64,000 nt of DNA, from NCBI RefSeq assembly GCF_018688155.1, contig NZ_CP061312.1, forward strand, positions 806,001-870,000, read 5' to 3'. Source of the stretch: Polynucleobacter sp. AP-Sving-400A-A2 (lineage in GTDB: Bacteria; Pseudomonadota; Gammaproteobacteria; Burkholderiales; Burkholderiaceae). This document shows, one piece after another, positions 7,542 to 15,561 of the stretch; positions within the stretch are counted from its first letter, which is position 1; each line of letters begins with the position of its first letter. The position numbers and the translations under genes were made by a program. A model generated the notes under the pieces. The model was given only the letters and a program-made list of their open reading frames with translations, made no database searches and was not told the origin of the DNA.

Positions 7542-9647
7542 TTAGAAGGTTCCTCTTAAGCCGACCATCAGACTTCTACCAGGCTGAGGCGCATACAACC
7601 TCACGGCCATTGGTGTCGTTGCATATCGAATCTGCTCATTCAGTAAGTTTTTGAGATTCATATACACAGTCCAATTTACATCCCTTACTTTTTCTGTGTA
7701 TGAGATACCCGCATTTAATAAGTTATAGCTTGGGGCAGGGCCTTGCTCCCAGCTTGCCAAGCGATTCTGTTGATAGCTGTAGATGTAAGTCGTACTCGTA
7801 AGCCAGCCATTTTTTTGGTGTGCTAACTCTGCACCTAAGCGGGGTGCAGGCTGCAGGGGTAGATTACCTCCTGCATCAAAAGTTCCCTGTGAAGCATCGC
7901 CAAAAACTCGACTGCCTAAGCCGGTTTGATTCCAGTTGTAAGTCAGCTCGCCCTCAATACCCTTGATCGTTGCTGCAGCTTGCTGCGCTGTCACAACATT
8001 AAACCCATTGCCGTCTCCCCCAGGGTTATTGATAGCAGCACCTGTGTAATAACCATAAATATAGTTATTAAATCGATTTGCATAAATACTTGCCTTGCTT
8101 CTCAGCAATCCACTGGTCTTTTGCATATTGAACTCTAAGTTGTGCGAGGTTTCTTTAGTGAGATTAGGGTTGCCAATATCAAAGGTAGCAGTAGATTCAT
8201 GTGCTCCATAAGAATAGAGCTCTTGAGCACTTGGCGCTCTTTGTGACACCGTATATGCCACTCCAGTTCCATACCCCTCCGTGAAGTTCCATAAGCTACC
8301 TGCAGAGTAAGACATGAGATTAAATTTACGATTCTGTAGAGTAATACTGGGAGTAGTTCCGGTTGGATCAACTGTAGGCTGGGCCTCTAAAGTCGTGCCT
8401 AAATTGGGATTCTGGGCAACTTGGTTATATCGCAGACCCAGGCTTCCTTGTAGAGAATTCCACTTCCCTTCCTCAATCCAGAATAAGGCATTGGAATTAG
8501 TTTTAGTGGGAGGAACAATGGCATAACTGCCAGTGCCTACTTCCGTAGCATTAAGAGAGGCAGCAGAGACTTGAGCGCCAAAAGTACCTTTCCATCCTGC
8601 TATCGGATTGTGAGCCAATTCTAGGCGAGCCTCATTGGCAATATTCTTCCAAACTGCGGCAGCTGCACCCACGTTATTAAATTCAGTATGGTTGTAATTC
8701 GAATTGGCTGCACTCAATTTCAAAGAGGAAAATCCTGCAAATGGATCTCGAGTTTGATGCTGGACGTCATATCGATTTTGCGATTGGTTTATCGATCCAC
8801 CTTCAGGCGTCGGAATGCCATAGTTATTATTCAAGCGCTCTACAGAAACCCCGGTGTAGCCAGATTCACCTATATAAGAAACGCCAACACCTAAATTATT
8901 CTGGTTACTAAAGCTATTAGGCAACTTAGCAGAGTAGTTATTGCCACCGTTGCCATCTGGAGGAACAGTCCATCCTCCTACGGGCTCACCTTGGGATTGC
9001 GTTGAGTTGCCAGGTATGCGGTAATTATTGGCATTATTAATTGCGGTATCTACGTGCACTGCTATTGAGCCAAAAGCACCATCTACCTCTAATGCTCCAG
9101 CTCTACCGTTGTTCACTGTCTCGTAGCTTGTATTGACTGCACCGGTTGGCCTATCAGGCAGGTTAGTCAGAATGCGATCGTTGATTACATTAACAAGTCC
9201 ACCGCTTGAACCCGAGCCATAGAGTAGGGCGGCTGCACCACGCAAAATTTCAACTTGATGGGCATTTTGCATATTGTTGCCAACAGCATGATCTTGAGAG
9301 ATGTTAGATACATCGCCAACAGATAAGCCATTTTGCAAAATTTGTACACGAGCACCCTCAAGACCACGAATAACTGGTCGCGATGAGCCTGCGCCATATC
9401 CCGTGGCTGATACGCCAAGCTCATTGGCTAGTGTGGCGCCTAAAGTTGTGCCTAATTTGTTCAGTAACTCATCGCCTTGCAAAACCTTAGTTGGTGTCAG
9501 AATGCTTTGAGTAGCCTCTTGCGATCCCGTTGCAGTGATTTCTAAGCTTGGGGTTGCTGATTGGGCGATGGTGACTGAGCTCAATAATCCATAGATAAGA
9601 ACAAAAATGAGCTTTTGCTTGTCTAAGCAAGGATGGGGGTGCCGCAT
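7542..9647 (-). CDS. TonB-dependent outer-membrane receptor (metal/siderophore type)
   Basis: A 701-residue receptor. The start at 9647 has GAAGG upstream and gives a signal peptide ending near IAQS; an upstream ATG would add 22 non-signal residues. The plug domain is clear: GVSATGYGAGSSRPVIRGLEG and QVEILRGAAALLYGSGSSGG. The barrel ends with aromatic F in VGLRGTF, the outer-membrane insertion signal. The architecture resembles ZnuD/CirA-type receptors. The adjacent His/Cys-rich DUF2946 protein suggests a metal ligand such as zinc or copper, but this is not proven. Confidence 0.88.
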   Translation of the reverse strand: MRHPHPCLDKQKLIFVLIYGLLSSVTIAQSATPSLEITATGSQEATQSILTPTKVLQGDELLNKLGTTLGATLANELGVSATGYGAGSSRPVIRGLEGARVQILQNGLSVGDVSNISQDHAVGNNMQNAHQVEILRGAAALLYGSGSSGGLVNVINDRILTNLPDRPTGAVNTSYETVNNGRAGALEVDGAFGSIAVHVDTAINNANNYRIPGNSTQSQGEPVGGWTVPPDGNGGNNYSAKLPNSFSNQNNLGVGVSYIGESGYTGVSVERLNNNYGIPTPEGGSINQSQNRYDVQHQTRDPFAGFSSLKLSAANSNYNHTEFNNVGAAAAVWKNIANEARLELAHNPIAGWKGTFGAQVSAASLNATEVGTGSYAIVPPTKTNSNALFWIEEGKWNSLQGSLGLRYNQVAQNPNLGTTLEAQPTVDPTGTTPSITLQNRKFNLMSYSAGSLWNFTEGYGTGVAYTVSQRAPSAQELYSYGAHESTATFDIGNPNLTKETSHNLEFNMQKTSGLLRSKASIYANRFNNYIYGYYTGAAINNPGGDGNGFNVVTAQQAAATIKGIEGELTYNWNQTGLGSRVFGDASQGTFDAGGNLPLQPAPRLGAELAHQKNGWLTSTTYIYSYQQNRLASWEQGPAPSYNLLNAGISYTEKVRDVNWTVYMNLKNLLNEQIRYATTPMAVRLYAPQPGRSLMVGLRGTF

Positions 9648-9709
9648 AGTAAAGCCTTCATTCTGAAAAATGCACCTCACAAGGTTGATGCATTTAATAA
9701 ATCGGTAGG

Positions 9710-9725
9710 CCAAGCATTCGCTTGG
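9710..9725 (-). other. Stem-loop between DUF2946 gene and TonB receptor
   Basis: CCAAGC and GCTTGG pair around a 4-base loop. There is no T run on either side, so it may be an mRNA processing or attenuation hairpin and not a full terminator. Confidence 0.3.
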
Positions 9726-9737
9726 CGTGATGATGAA

Positions 9738-10103
9738 TTACAGAATGAAGCTAGGTGGAGCTCTAGATTGATAAAGCCCAATTTGAGTCTGGGCTAGTGA
9801 AGAACTATTGGATACAAACTGCACCTCATGAAAGAGGTTGGTACCAAGGAGTAAGTTTGGAGTTGAGGCAACAAAGCTAGCAAGTGTTAGTGCATCAAGC
9901 AGATGGCAGCTGGCAAAGCTATGGCCAAGGGCGGGGGCTTGATCATTGCAACTCAGTTCAATATTTTGGTGTTGGATTCCGGAGTGAGCGATGCCATGGG
10001 CAAAGCCAATCCAGTGAGTGCCTAGTAAGCTGCCAAGCAAAAAACAAAGAGCAAGGAAGCTCCTGAGTTGTTTTCTAAATTTGCTTAAAAATAAGGCTTC
10101 CAT
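9738..10103 (-). CDS. DUF2946-like small His/Cys protein
   Basis: A 121-residue protein with one N-terminal hydrophobic segment (FLALCFLLGSLLGTHW) and a following region with several His and two Cys residues (FAHGIAHSG, QHQNIELSCND, SFASCHLL). Size and pattern fit DUF2946, often found beside TonB receptors and linked to metals. ATG at 10103 is chosen because longer readings run into tRNA-Pro on the opposite strand. It is probably co-expressed with the TonB receptor downstream, 90 bases away. Confidence 0.6.
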   Translation of the reverse strand: MEALFLSKFRKQLRSFLALCFLLGSLLGTHWIGFAHGIAHSGIQHQNIELSCNDQAPALGHSFASCHLLDALTLASFVASTPNLLLGTNLFHEVQFVSNSSSLAQTQIGLYQSRAPPSFIL

Positions 10104-10163
10104 GCCCCGAATCTTACAGTATTTGCCCCTGTAGGCCATCTCAGTGTAGAATATCGATTCCGT

Positions 10164-10240
10164 CGGAGTGTAGCGCAGCCTGGTAGCGCACCTGCTTTGG
10201 GAGCAGGGGGTCCAAGGTTCGAATCCTTGTACTCCGACCA
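10164..10240 (+). tRNA. tRNA-Pro(TGG)
   Basis: A 77-base cloverleaf with encoded CCA. The acceptor arm is CGGAGTG against TACTCCG with one G-U pair. The D arm is GCGC...GCGC. The anticodon stem CCTGC/GCAGG encloses TTTGGGA, anticodon TGG. The T arm carries GGTTCGAATCC. It lies 35 bases before tRNA-Arg and may be cotranscribed. Confidence 0.97.
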
Positions 10241-10275
10241 CTTTCCCTTATTGTTCTAGATATACCCAGCACATT

Positions 10276-10352
<77 letters not shown>

Positions 10353-10425
10353 CCAAAGTTCTGCCTCATCCTTTTAAATCAACACTTTGCAGTCAGCCCT
10401 GCATTCAGAGACAGTATTCACTTAG

Positions 10426-10497
10426 TTGTCCAATATAGCGAAAACTTGTCCAAAACACCAGTTTGTTGTCCAAATACTTGTCCAGAATTCTGTCTAG
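10426..10497 (+). repeat. Left integrase arm-site repeats (TTGTCCA x4)
   Basis: TTGTCCA occurs at 10426, 10446, 10466 and 10478, spaced 20, 20 and 12 bases, followed by CTGTCTAG at 10490. The same heptamer recurs beside the integrase at 20124-20170. Paired arrays at both ends of an element are expected of arm-type binding sites for a tyrosine recombinase. Confidence 0.7.
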
Positions 10498-10633
10498 CGG
10501 GCTTGATTGGGGGGGGGTAGGGTAAGTCTTCCAATAGGTTACAACGGATACCGCATAGCCACATAAAAAAGAAAAATGACTAATCAATGAAAACTAGGAT
10601 TAGTATAAAAGTACTTATAAAAATACCCAGCAT

Positions 10634-10876
10634 ATGAAATTAATAGTTCCATCACTGGCGGTAATAGTACTTCTTACAGGGTGTGGAGACTCCACCTATA
10701 CTTTATACAGAACTCAGGTGAGAAATGAAAACGCTAGAACGCATGTTGCTACCTTTGACGCCAAGGATGGCGAAGCCTACAACATGGGTAACTGCCAAAT
10801 AGCGGAAGAGCTATTTCAAAAGCAATCAGGTGTAACGGTTAAATATTGGTGTGAAAAAGGTCAGTTTAAGAAGTGA
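10634..10876 (+). CDS. Small lipoprotein, unrecognised
   Basis: An 80-residue protein starting MKLIVPSLAVIVLLTGCGDS, a lipoprotein signal peptide with lipobox LTGC, so lipidated on Cys17. The mature part is about 64 residues with two further Cys (GNCQIAEEL and KYWCEK) that could form a disulfide. Its stop overlaps the GTG of the next gene. It is first in a rightward run of small secreted proteins near the left end of segment 1. Function unknown. Confidence 0.65.
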   Translation: MKLIVPSLAVIVLLTGCGDSTYTLYRTQVRNENARTHVATFDAKDGEAYNMGNCQIAEELFQKQSGVTVKYWCEKGQFKK

Positions 10877-11151
10877 AACTTTATTTATTCGCCTTCAGCA
10901 TTTTATTAATGCCAATTATTTCTCATGCTGAGTGCATATGTAGATGCGTTAATGGAGAAATGCAAGCTCTTTGCAGTAGCTCCATTGATTTGCCACCAAT
11001 TTGTCCGCTAACAATTTGCCCATTAACACCTGCTGCACTAGCCCCACTGCCACCATTAGTTTTACCACCCTTGGGGGCTTCTAGATGTGACAACCAGCAA
11101 GTTTTAAATCCATCTAGTGGAAGATATGAATGGAAACTAATATGTCAATAA
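10873..11151 (+). CDS. Small secreted Cys- and Pro-rich protein, unrecognised
   Basis: A 92-residue protein. It has a signal peptide (MKLYLFAFSILLMPIISHA), then a Cys-rich head (ECICRCVNGEMQALC) and a Pro/Leu-rich tract (PICPLTICPLTPAALAPL), ending in RYEWKLICQ. Seven Cys follow the signal, suggesting disulfides in the periplasm. The GTG start overlaps the preceding stop as GTGA, so the two genes are coupled. The next gene overlaps its 3' end. No family recognised. Confidence 0.6.
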   Translation: MKLYLFAFSILLMPIISHAECICRCVNGEMQALCSSSIDLPPICPLTICPLTPAALAPLPPLVLPPLGASRCDNQQVLNPSSGRYEWKLICQ

Positions 11152-11600
11152 TCAGAACGACTGCCCTAACTCTATTGCTCTCATTAAGCATTTGTTTTTC
11201 TGCGGTAGCACAATCAATCAATTTAGCCTGTCAGCATAATCAATTTAAGGATAAGGGTGCTAGACCCATCGACTTTAAAAAAAATAAACAAGGGTTATGG
11301 GAGATGAGTTGGGATGGTGAAAATGTTAACCGTGACACGGTTGGTAACTCGCCTAGCAAAAGAACATTGGTGAGTTTAGAAATCTCTGATTCAAAAATAT
11401 CCTATAAGTTCGATTACGTAGCTTATGCCACTCAAAATTATGGAGAATGGGGTCAAACTAGGATTGGCACTATATCGCGAATTGACGGAATATGGACTGA
11501 ATATGTCATTGGTTATGGAGAGATTATGTCAGGCATACCTCAACAGAAATTTACAAATTTAGATGGCAAGTGTGAATTACGGGGTACGAATAAATTTTAA
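11142..11600 (+). CDS. Secreted hypothetical protein
   Basis: A 152-residue protein with a clear signal peptide (TALTLLLSLSICFSAVAQS). The mature part is beta-rich with two Cys (NLACQHNQF and DGKCELRG). ATG at 11142 is preferred because it places the signal peptide at the N-terminus; an ATG at 11130 adds four residues. It overlaps the previous gene by ten bases, so it is third in the same transcript. No family recognised. Confidence 0.6.
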   Translation: MSIIRTTALTLLLSLSICFSAVAQSINLACQHNQFKDKGARPIDFKKNKQGLWEMSWDGENVNRDTVGNSPSKRTLVSLEISDSKISYKFDYVAYATQNYGEWGQTRIGTISRIDGIWTEYVIGYGEIMSGIPQQKFTNLDGKCELRGTNKF

Positions 11601-11625
11601 TTCTTTTATGAGACTAGGTTAACAA

Positions 11626-11877
11626 ATGTTTAGATTGATTTTTCTAGTTCTGTCAATAATGTTTAATAGCTACTTGTTAGCTCAATCCCAAGATAAGGAG
11701 TGGAAAGACTTTAAGGTTCAACCTGAACCTAAGAAACCCCAAACAAGCCTAGACCGTTCAGTAGCCCCTATCAATCCATATCAGTTTCAAAGCTATCAAA
11801 CCATTCGTAGTGAAGTTAATGGTCAAGCGAAGAATTGCGTCATCAACAATAATGGCTATGTAGTGCGCTGTAATTAA
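11626..11877 (+). CDS. Small secreted hypothetical protein
   Basis: An 83-residue protein with a signal peptide (MFRLIFLVLSIMFNSYLLAQ) and a short mature part that ends in two Cys (QAKNCVINNNGYVVRCN). It follows the previous gene by 26 bases on the same strand. Short secreted proteins with a C-terminal Cys pair recur in this block, but no known family is apparent. Confidence 0.55.
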   Translation: MFRLIFLVLSIMFNSYLLAQSQDKEWKDFKVQPEPKKPQTSLDRSVAPINPYQFQSYQTIRSEVNGQAKNCVINNNGYVVRCN

Positions 11878-11929
11878 ATAATTAGTTAAATATTTCCCCG
11901 TAATAACAAATATTGATGATTGAATACAT

Positions 11930-12196
11930 ATGGGATTACATGACAAGTTAGCTATGAAGGCATTTCTTCGGGGCAAAGGCTCAGAAGAATTTAAGAAGGC
12001 TTCAGATAACAAGGCTAATGCCGCATGGTTTTTATTAGCTGTATCTCTCGCAGTTTCATACTTCTCAGACTCGAAATGGTATCTATTGCCCCTAGCCTTA
12101 ATGATTTTTGCGATTATTCAGAGCATTAGTGCAACCTTGATAGCAGAAAGAATTGAAAAATTAGAGCGCCCTTCAGAAAGAGACAATGGTGAATAA
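11930..12196 (+). CDS. Small two-helix membrane protein
   Basis: An 88-residue protein with two hydrophobic segments near residues 33-49 (AAWFLLAVSLAVSYF) and 53-72 (WYLLPLALMIFAIIQSISATL), flanked by charged ends. It overlaps the next gene by 11 bases. No recognised domain. It could partner the next membrane protein, which is coupled to it. Confidence 0.5.
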   Translation: MGLHDKLAMKAFLRGKGSEEFKKASDNKANAAWFLLAVSLAVSYFSDSKWYLLPLALMIFAIIQSISATLIAERIEKLERPSERDNGE

Positions 12197-12770
12197 TTTA
12201 TACAACAAAAAAGGTATATTCATTGCCCTTGCTATCTCTATCTGCTTTTTAATTATTGTTATCTTGTATGGAAAAAAAAGCATAGATAACGAAGAAATTC
12301 TCGGATTAAAAATAGGAATGTCTGCAAGTGAGGCTTTAAAGAAATATCCCGACTTTGTCTGCAATAAAAAAAGTGGCTATATATGTTCAACCACTATCAG
12401 CGGACAACTTTTAGAAATTAATATAAATGCTAAAGAGGATATTTACCGAATACAAAGTGCGGTCACTTTAAACAACATGGAGTTAGCCGAGGTCATGTCC
12501 GCAGCCAGCAAGGAATACTCAAGCGCTAATAGCATAGATGGAGGCTACTTTTATTGGTATTTTGATAAGGAAGGTGATGGACAAAAACTCATATCAATTA
12601 CTAAAAATAATTCCTACCATTGGTTTTGTAAGCCATTTGGCTTTGTTGAAATGAAAGTACCAAATTGTGAATCCCAGTCCGTTATGATTTATAAAAGACT
12701 CTACGATGGTAAAAAATATTCAGTATGGTTTGATAAAAATTCACCAGAGCTTAATAAACTGAAGCAGTAA
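12186..12770 (+). CDS. Membrane-anchored hypothetical protein
   Basis: A 194-residue protein with a single N-terminal membrane anchor (GIFIALAISICFLIIVILYG) and a periplasmic domain of about 165 residues. The segment GLKIGMSASEALKKYPDF resembles the start of small periplasmic modules with a G-M-s-x-x-x-V pattern (SmpA/OmlA-like repeats), but the match is weak. Four Cys lie in the outer part. Coupled to the preceding gene. Function unknown. Confidence 0.5.
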   Translation: MVNNLYNKKGIFIALAISICFLIIVILYGKKSIDNEEILGLKIGMSASEALKKYPDFVCNKKSGYICSTTISGQLLEININAKEDIYRIQSAVTLNNMELAEVMSAASKEYSSANSIDGGYFYWYFDKEGDGQKLISITKNNSYHWFCKPFGFVEMKVPNCESQSVMIYKRLYDGKKYSVWFDKNSPELNKLKQ

Positions 12771-12811
12771 ATATTTTAAGTACCGTCCTGTAAATATCTG
12801 ACAAGCATAAA

Positions 12812-12964
12812 TTAAAAAAACAGTGAAATAGCGATAAGCCCTGCAAAAATGACAACCCATTTGAGGTAGACCTGTCCCCACCTATCATTATTTTCAGGCT
12901 CTTGAAAATTCGCTATAAGCCAAGGGAGCAAAAAAATGATAATCAGACCGATAATGATTCTCAA
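12812..12964 (-). CDS. Short two-helix membrane ORF with TTG start
   Basis: A 50-residue reading frame starting TTG immediately after the TAG of the upstream gene (12965). It begins LRIIIGLIIIFLLPWLIANF, has a polar middle (QEPENNDRWGQ), then a second hydrophobic stretch (WVVIFAGLIAISLFF) before TAA. The two-helix hairpin layout and direct abutment on the previous membrane gene argue for a real coupled gene, but the start codon is weak. Function unknown. Confidence 0.4.
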   Translation of the reverse strand: MRIIIGLIIIFLLPWLIANFQEPENNDRWGQVYLKWVVIFAGLIAISLFF

Positions 12965-13297
12965 CTAATCAAACCTTTCAATAAAGCCCGACATGACTGC
13001 GTAGAGTCGTCCAATTAAATACATCACATACATATAAAAAAGTGCAATTAAAAAGCCTTTAATAAGCTCATATGTATTGTGGGAATTACTTCTCATCTCA
13101 GAATTTTCAATTAATAATAAAAACATAATCATTTCTGACAAATAAACGGTTACCGCTAAGAGGAGCTGCTTAATTATTGATTCAATCCTTTCCCTAACAT
13201 CAGGTTTTTCGATTGATTCAATTTCCTGAATATAAGCAAGTGTCGCAAAAAATAAAGCAAGTAGCGCTCCTAAAATTCCCGTGATGAGAGTTAGCAT
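12965..13297 (-). CDS. Small membrane protein, unrecognised
   Basis: A 110-residue protein with about three hydrophobic segments: residues 1-22, a middle one (LLAVTVYLSEMIMFLLLI) and a C-terminal one (FLIALFYMYVMYLIGRLYAVM), with charged residues between (EIESIEKPDVRERIES). It is on the minus strand with the 50-residue ORF directly after it. No family recognised. Confidence 0.5.
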   Translation of the reverse strand: MLTLITGILGALLALFFATLAYIQEIESIEKPDVRERIESIIKQLLLAVTVYLSEMIMFLLLIENSEMRSNSHNTYELIKGFLIALFYMYVMYLIGRLYAVMSGFIERFD

Positions 13298-13337
13298 CTA
13301 ATTTGTTAAGAAATAAAGTAAAAGGATAATAATTTCT

Positions 13338-13532
13338 TCATTTCTTGGGCAGCTTTCCACCAGCCTTCAAGCACTCATCTAAAGTCTTATAAGTTGTGAA
13401 GTGCTTAGTTTGGTTGTAATAGGTCGAATTAGGGGCATGGCAAATGCCTGATTTACTCATTTTGACTGGCTCAGCCGCAACAGCAGCGCCCATTAAGATG
13501 ATGCAATATAAGATTGTTATCAGTTTAATCAT
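13338..13532 (-). CDS. Small secreted protein with GICH...GGKLPK motif
   Basis: A 64-residue protein with a signal peptide (MIKLITILYCIILMGAAVAA). The mature part has GICHAPNSTYYNQTKHF, TYKTLDECLKAGGKLPK: two Cys and a closely packed Tyr/His/Lys pattern that reads like a conserved mini-domain. ATG at 13532 is chosen to expose the signal peptide; a longer frame to 13607 adds residues with no secretion logic. Function not known to me. Confidence 0.5.
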   Translation of the reverse strand: MIKLITILYCIILMGAAVAAEPVKMSKSGICHAPNSTYYNQTKHFTTYKTLDECLKAGGKLPKK

Positions 13533-13607
13533 AATTTTAGGCTTATTGCAGACATCTCTTAGGGCTAGAATGGTTATATTACTTCTAATAAGTTGAAAGA
13601 CTAGCAA

Positions 13608-14255
13608 ATGCTCAAAAGAAGTCTTTACTCAATTGGCTTGACAACCATAGCTTTAATTTCTCTTTTTGTTTTCTTTCTATTTCAGCATTACAAGATAAGG
13701 GATGCTGTTCCTGTATCTCTCCCCAGTTTTACTTTAAATGCTGAGGATGTTTTCTGGAATAAGTTAGGATATGTGACCGCAAAAGGGACATGGACAATGA
13801 CTGCTCCAGATGAGATGGGAAATCCCCTTAGAACATCTGAAATCGTATGTCTAAAAAGAGAGGCGACTTGTCGAGAAGGGTATGCTTCGATATTTCCAAT
13901 TGGCTCAGGCACACCTTTTTTAAATGTAAGCGTAGAAACTTATCCAGTATTAAAGTGGGATGATTCCCAAATTATTTATGCCGACTATGCTCCAACTTGC
14001 ACTTATTACCTGTACACCATAAATCGTATAACCCAAGAAGTTAGCGGCGTTCGCATTCCAAAACCTAAAGCCGATAAAAATCTATGCCAAGAGGTAGAAA
14101 AGAAAAACATGCAATTACGGTTAGTTAATGGCTTCGATGTTGTTAAGGTGGAGAGAAGCAAGATAGAGAACTTTTCACTTAATTGGTCTATGTTAATTTT
14201 AATTGGCTTAGTTTTGATTGTTGGCTTGGTGTTTTTATGGAGAGCAAAGGTATGA
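13608..14255 (+). CDS. Membrane protein with N- and C-terminal helices
   Basis: A 215-residue protein. It has an N-terminal helix (IGLTTIALISLFVFFLFQHY), an extracytoplasmic domain of about 160 residues with four Cys, and a C-terminal helix (SMLILIGLVLIVGLVFLW) before a short Arg/Lys tail. Its TGA overlaps the next ATG as ATGA. No recognised family. Two-helix proteins with a central soluble domain often act as sensors or channel accessories, but nothing here shows that. Confidence 0.55.
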   Translation: MLKRSLYSIGLTTIALISLFVFFLFQHYKIRDAVPVSLPSFTLNAEDVFWNKLGYVTAKGTWTMTAPDEMGNPLRTSEIVCLKREATCREGYASIFPIGSGTPFLNVSVETYPVLKWDDSQIIYADYAPTCTYYLYTINRITQEVSGVRIPKPKADKNLCQEVEKKNMQLRLVNGFDVVKVERSKIENFSLNWSMLILIGLVLIVGLVFLWRAKV

Positions 14256-14908
14256 TGCATTTCCTTCGTTTAAAAATGAACGAAATACACGGTAAGCTAA
14301 AGTACATCTTGTTTGCTGCCGTGCCATGTATTTTTCTTACCCTTGCATACTTCAATGTGCTTTATTTAACTGGCTACAACTATGCTGAATTATGCTGGGA
14401 AGCTACTCAAATAAAGTCGCCAGAAACACCAAAAGACTTTAGAGATGTCATGGAAAAAGCTAAATTTAATGACCGAACAAAACAATGTGAGCTAATAGCT
14501 AATAAAGCCATGTTCGGAAGAGGTTATGTCACTGCAGGCAATCCAGACTATGCAGTTACACCTGAACTCAAGGAAATCCAAAAATATTGCCCCAACAGTT
14601 TTAATCAATTACCAATATTTGGATTGCATTACTGGGTTGTTGGTCAACTGGAGAGTGGAGATAAACTTACGATATTTGACAGATTTCTTCCAGCAAGATT
14701 CTTTATAGAGAGAATGATTGATAAAAAGTGGGGTCAGTGTCCTCAGATTAGGTCAAAAGTTGGTATTCCTCGTCTAATTGAGCAAGTTGATGGAAGGTGG
14801 GTATTTGAGAGCGAATGCATTCCGTGTAAGGCTGAAATTGAGGCAGCAAACGCTCAAAAACAAGCCTTAGAAATAGATAATCAAAAATGGGTTTTCAAAA
14901 AGAAGTGA
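14252..14908 (+). CDS. Membrane-anchored hypothetical protein
   Basis: A 218-residue protein with one N-terminal membrane segment (YILFAAVPCIFLTLAYFNVL) and an extracytoplasmic domain with several Cys, including SECIPCKAEIEAANAQK near the C-terminus. The ATG at 14252 overlaps the previous stop (ATGA) and has AAAGG nearby, so it is preferred to upstream ATGs at 14183 and 14237. Coupled to the preceding two-helix protein, so the two may form a complex. Function unknown. Confidence 0.5.
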   Translation: MMHFLRLKMNEIHGKLKYILFAAVPCIFLTLAYFNVLYLTGYNYAELCWEATQIKSPETPKDFRDVMEKAKFNDRTKQCELIANKAMFGRGYVTAGNPDYAVTPELKEIQKYCPNSFNQLPIFGLHYWVVGQLESGDKLTIFDRFLPARFFIERMIDKKWGQCPQIRSKVGIPRLIEQVDGRWVFESECIPCKAEIEAANAQKQALEIDNQKWVFKKK

Positions 14909-15006
14909 TTTTGATTGGGTTAGCTAGTTACTAAATAGGTGACGCAAGGATGTTAAGGAAAATCAAGTGTAGAGAACAATTTGCTTACTTGTACTCGGGG
15001 CTGAAT

Positions 15007-15561
15007 ATGAAGAAGATTCTAATTTTTGTTACTTGTGTTCTCTGCACAGGGGCTTTTGCTCAAGGCAATAAAGAATCTTTTGAAAAAATGGGGTACTCGA
15101 TAGGTAGGATGGGGTCTGTTATTTCGATAGTTAGTTCAATCGTACCTGCTTGTCAGAGTTCTAATATGCGAGGTTTTTACTTAAATTATGGCAATGAGTT
15201 CTTGGAGAAGCTCCCGCCAATAATGGGTAGTATTAAGGAAATCAATACTGCCCTCATTACAAAAAGGCAGGGAGAAAAATCAGCGATTACCTTTAATAAA
15301 GTTTTAGATACAGAAATTAGTAACCAATATGAAGAAATGAAGCAAAAGTTCAAAGCAACCCCAAGAGGCGACCTAGACCAAGTATGCAAAAACTTTTATC
15401 AACTTATTAAAGATGGTGACTTCAATTTCTATATGTTGGCTGAAGATTATTTTAATGAACTTAACAAGGTTGATGCCCCCTTGTATGAGAGTAACAAGAA
15501 TATTCTTCGTACTTTGATAATCATCAACAACAATCTAAGCCAAAAGACACTAAAGATTTAG
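15007..15561 (+). CDS. Secreted hypothetical protein, helical
   Basis: A 184-residue protein with signal peptide MKKILIFVTCVLCTGAFAQ and a mainly alpha-helical mature part with three Cys. ATG at 15007 places the signal at the N-terminus; 14950 would add 19 basic residues. It converges on, and overlaps by four bases, the PolA-like gene on the other strand. No family recognised. Confidence 0.5.
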   Translation: MKKILIFVTCVLCTGAFAQGNKESFEKMGYSIGRMGSVISIVSSIVPACQSSNMRGFYLNYGNEFLEKLPPIMGSIKEINTALITKRQGEKSAITFNKVLDTEISNQYEEMKQKFKATPRGDLDQVCKNFYQLIKDGDFNFYMLAEDYFNELNKVDAPLYESNKNILRTLIIINNNLSQKTLKI

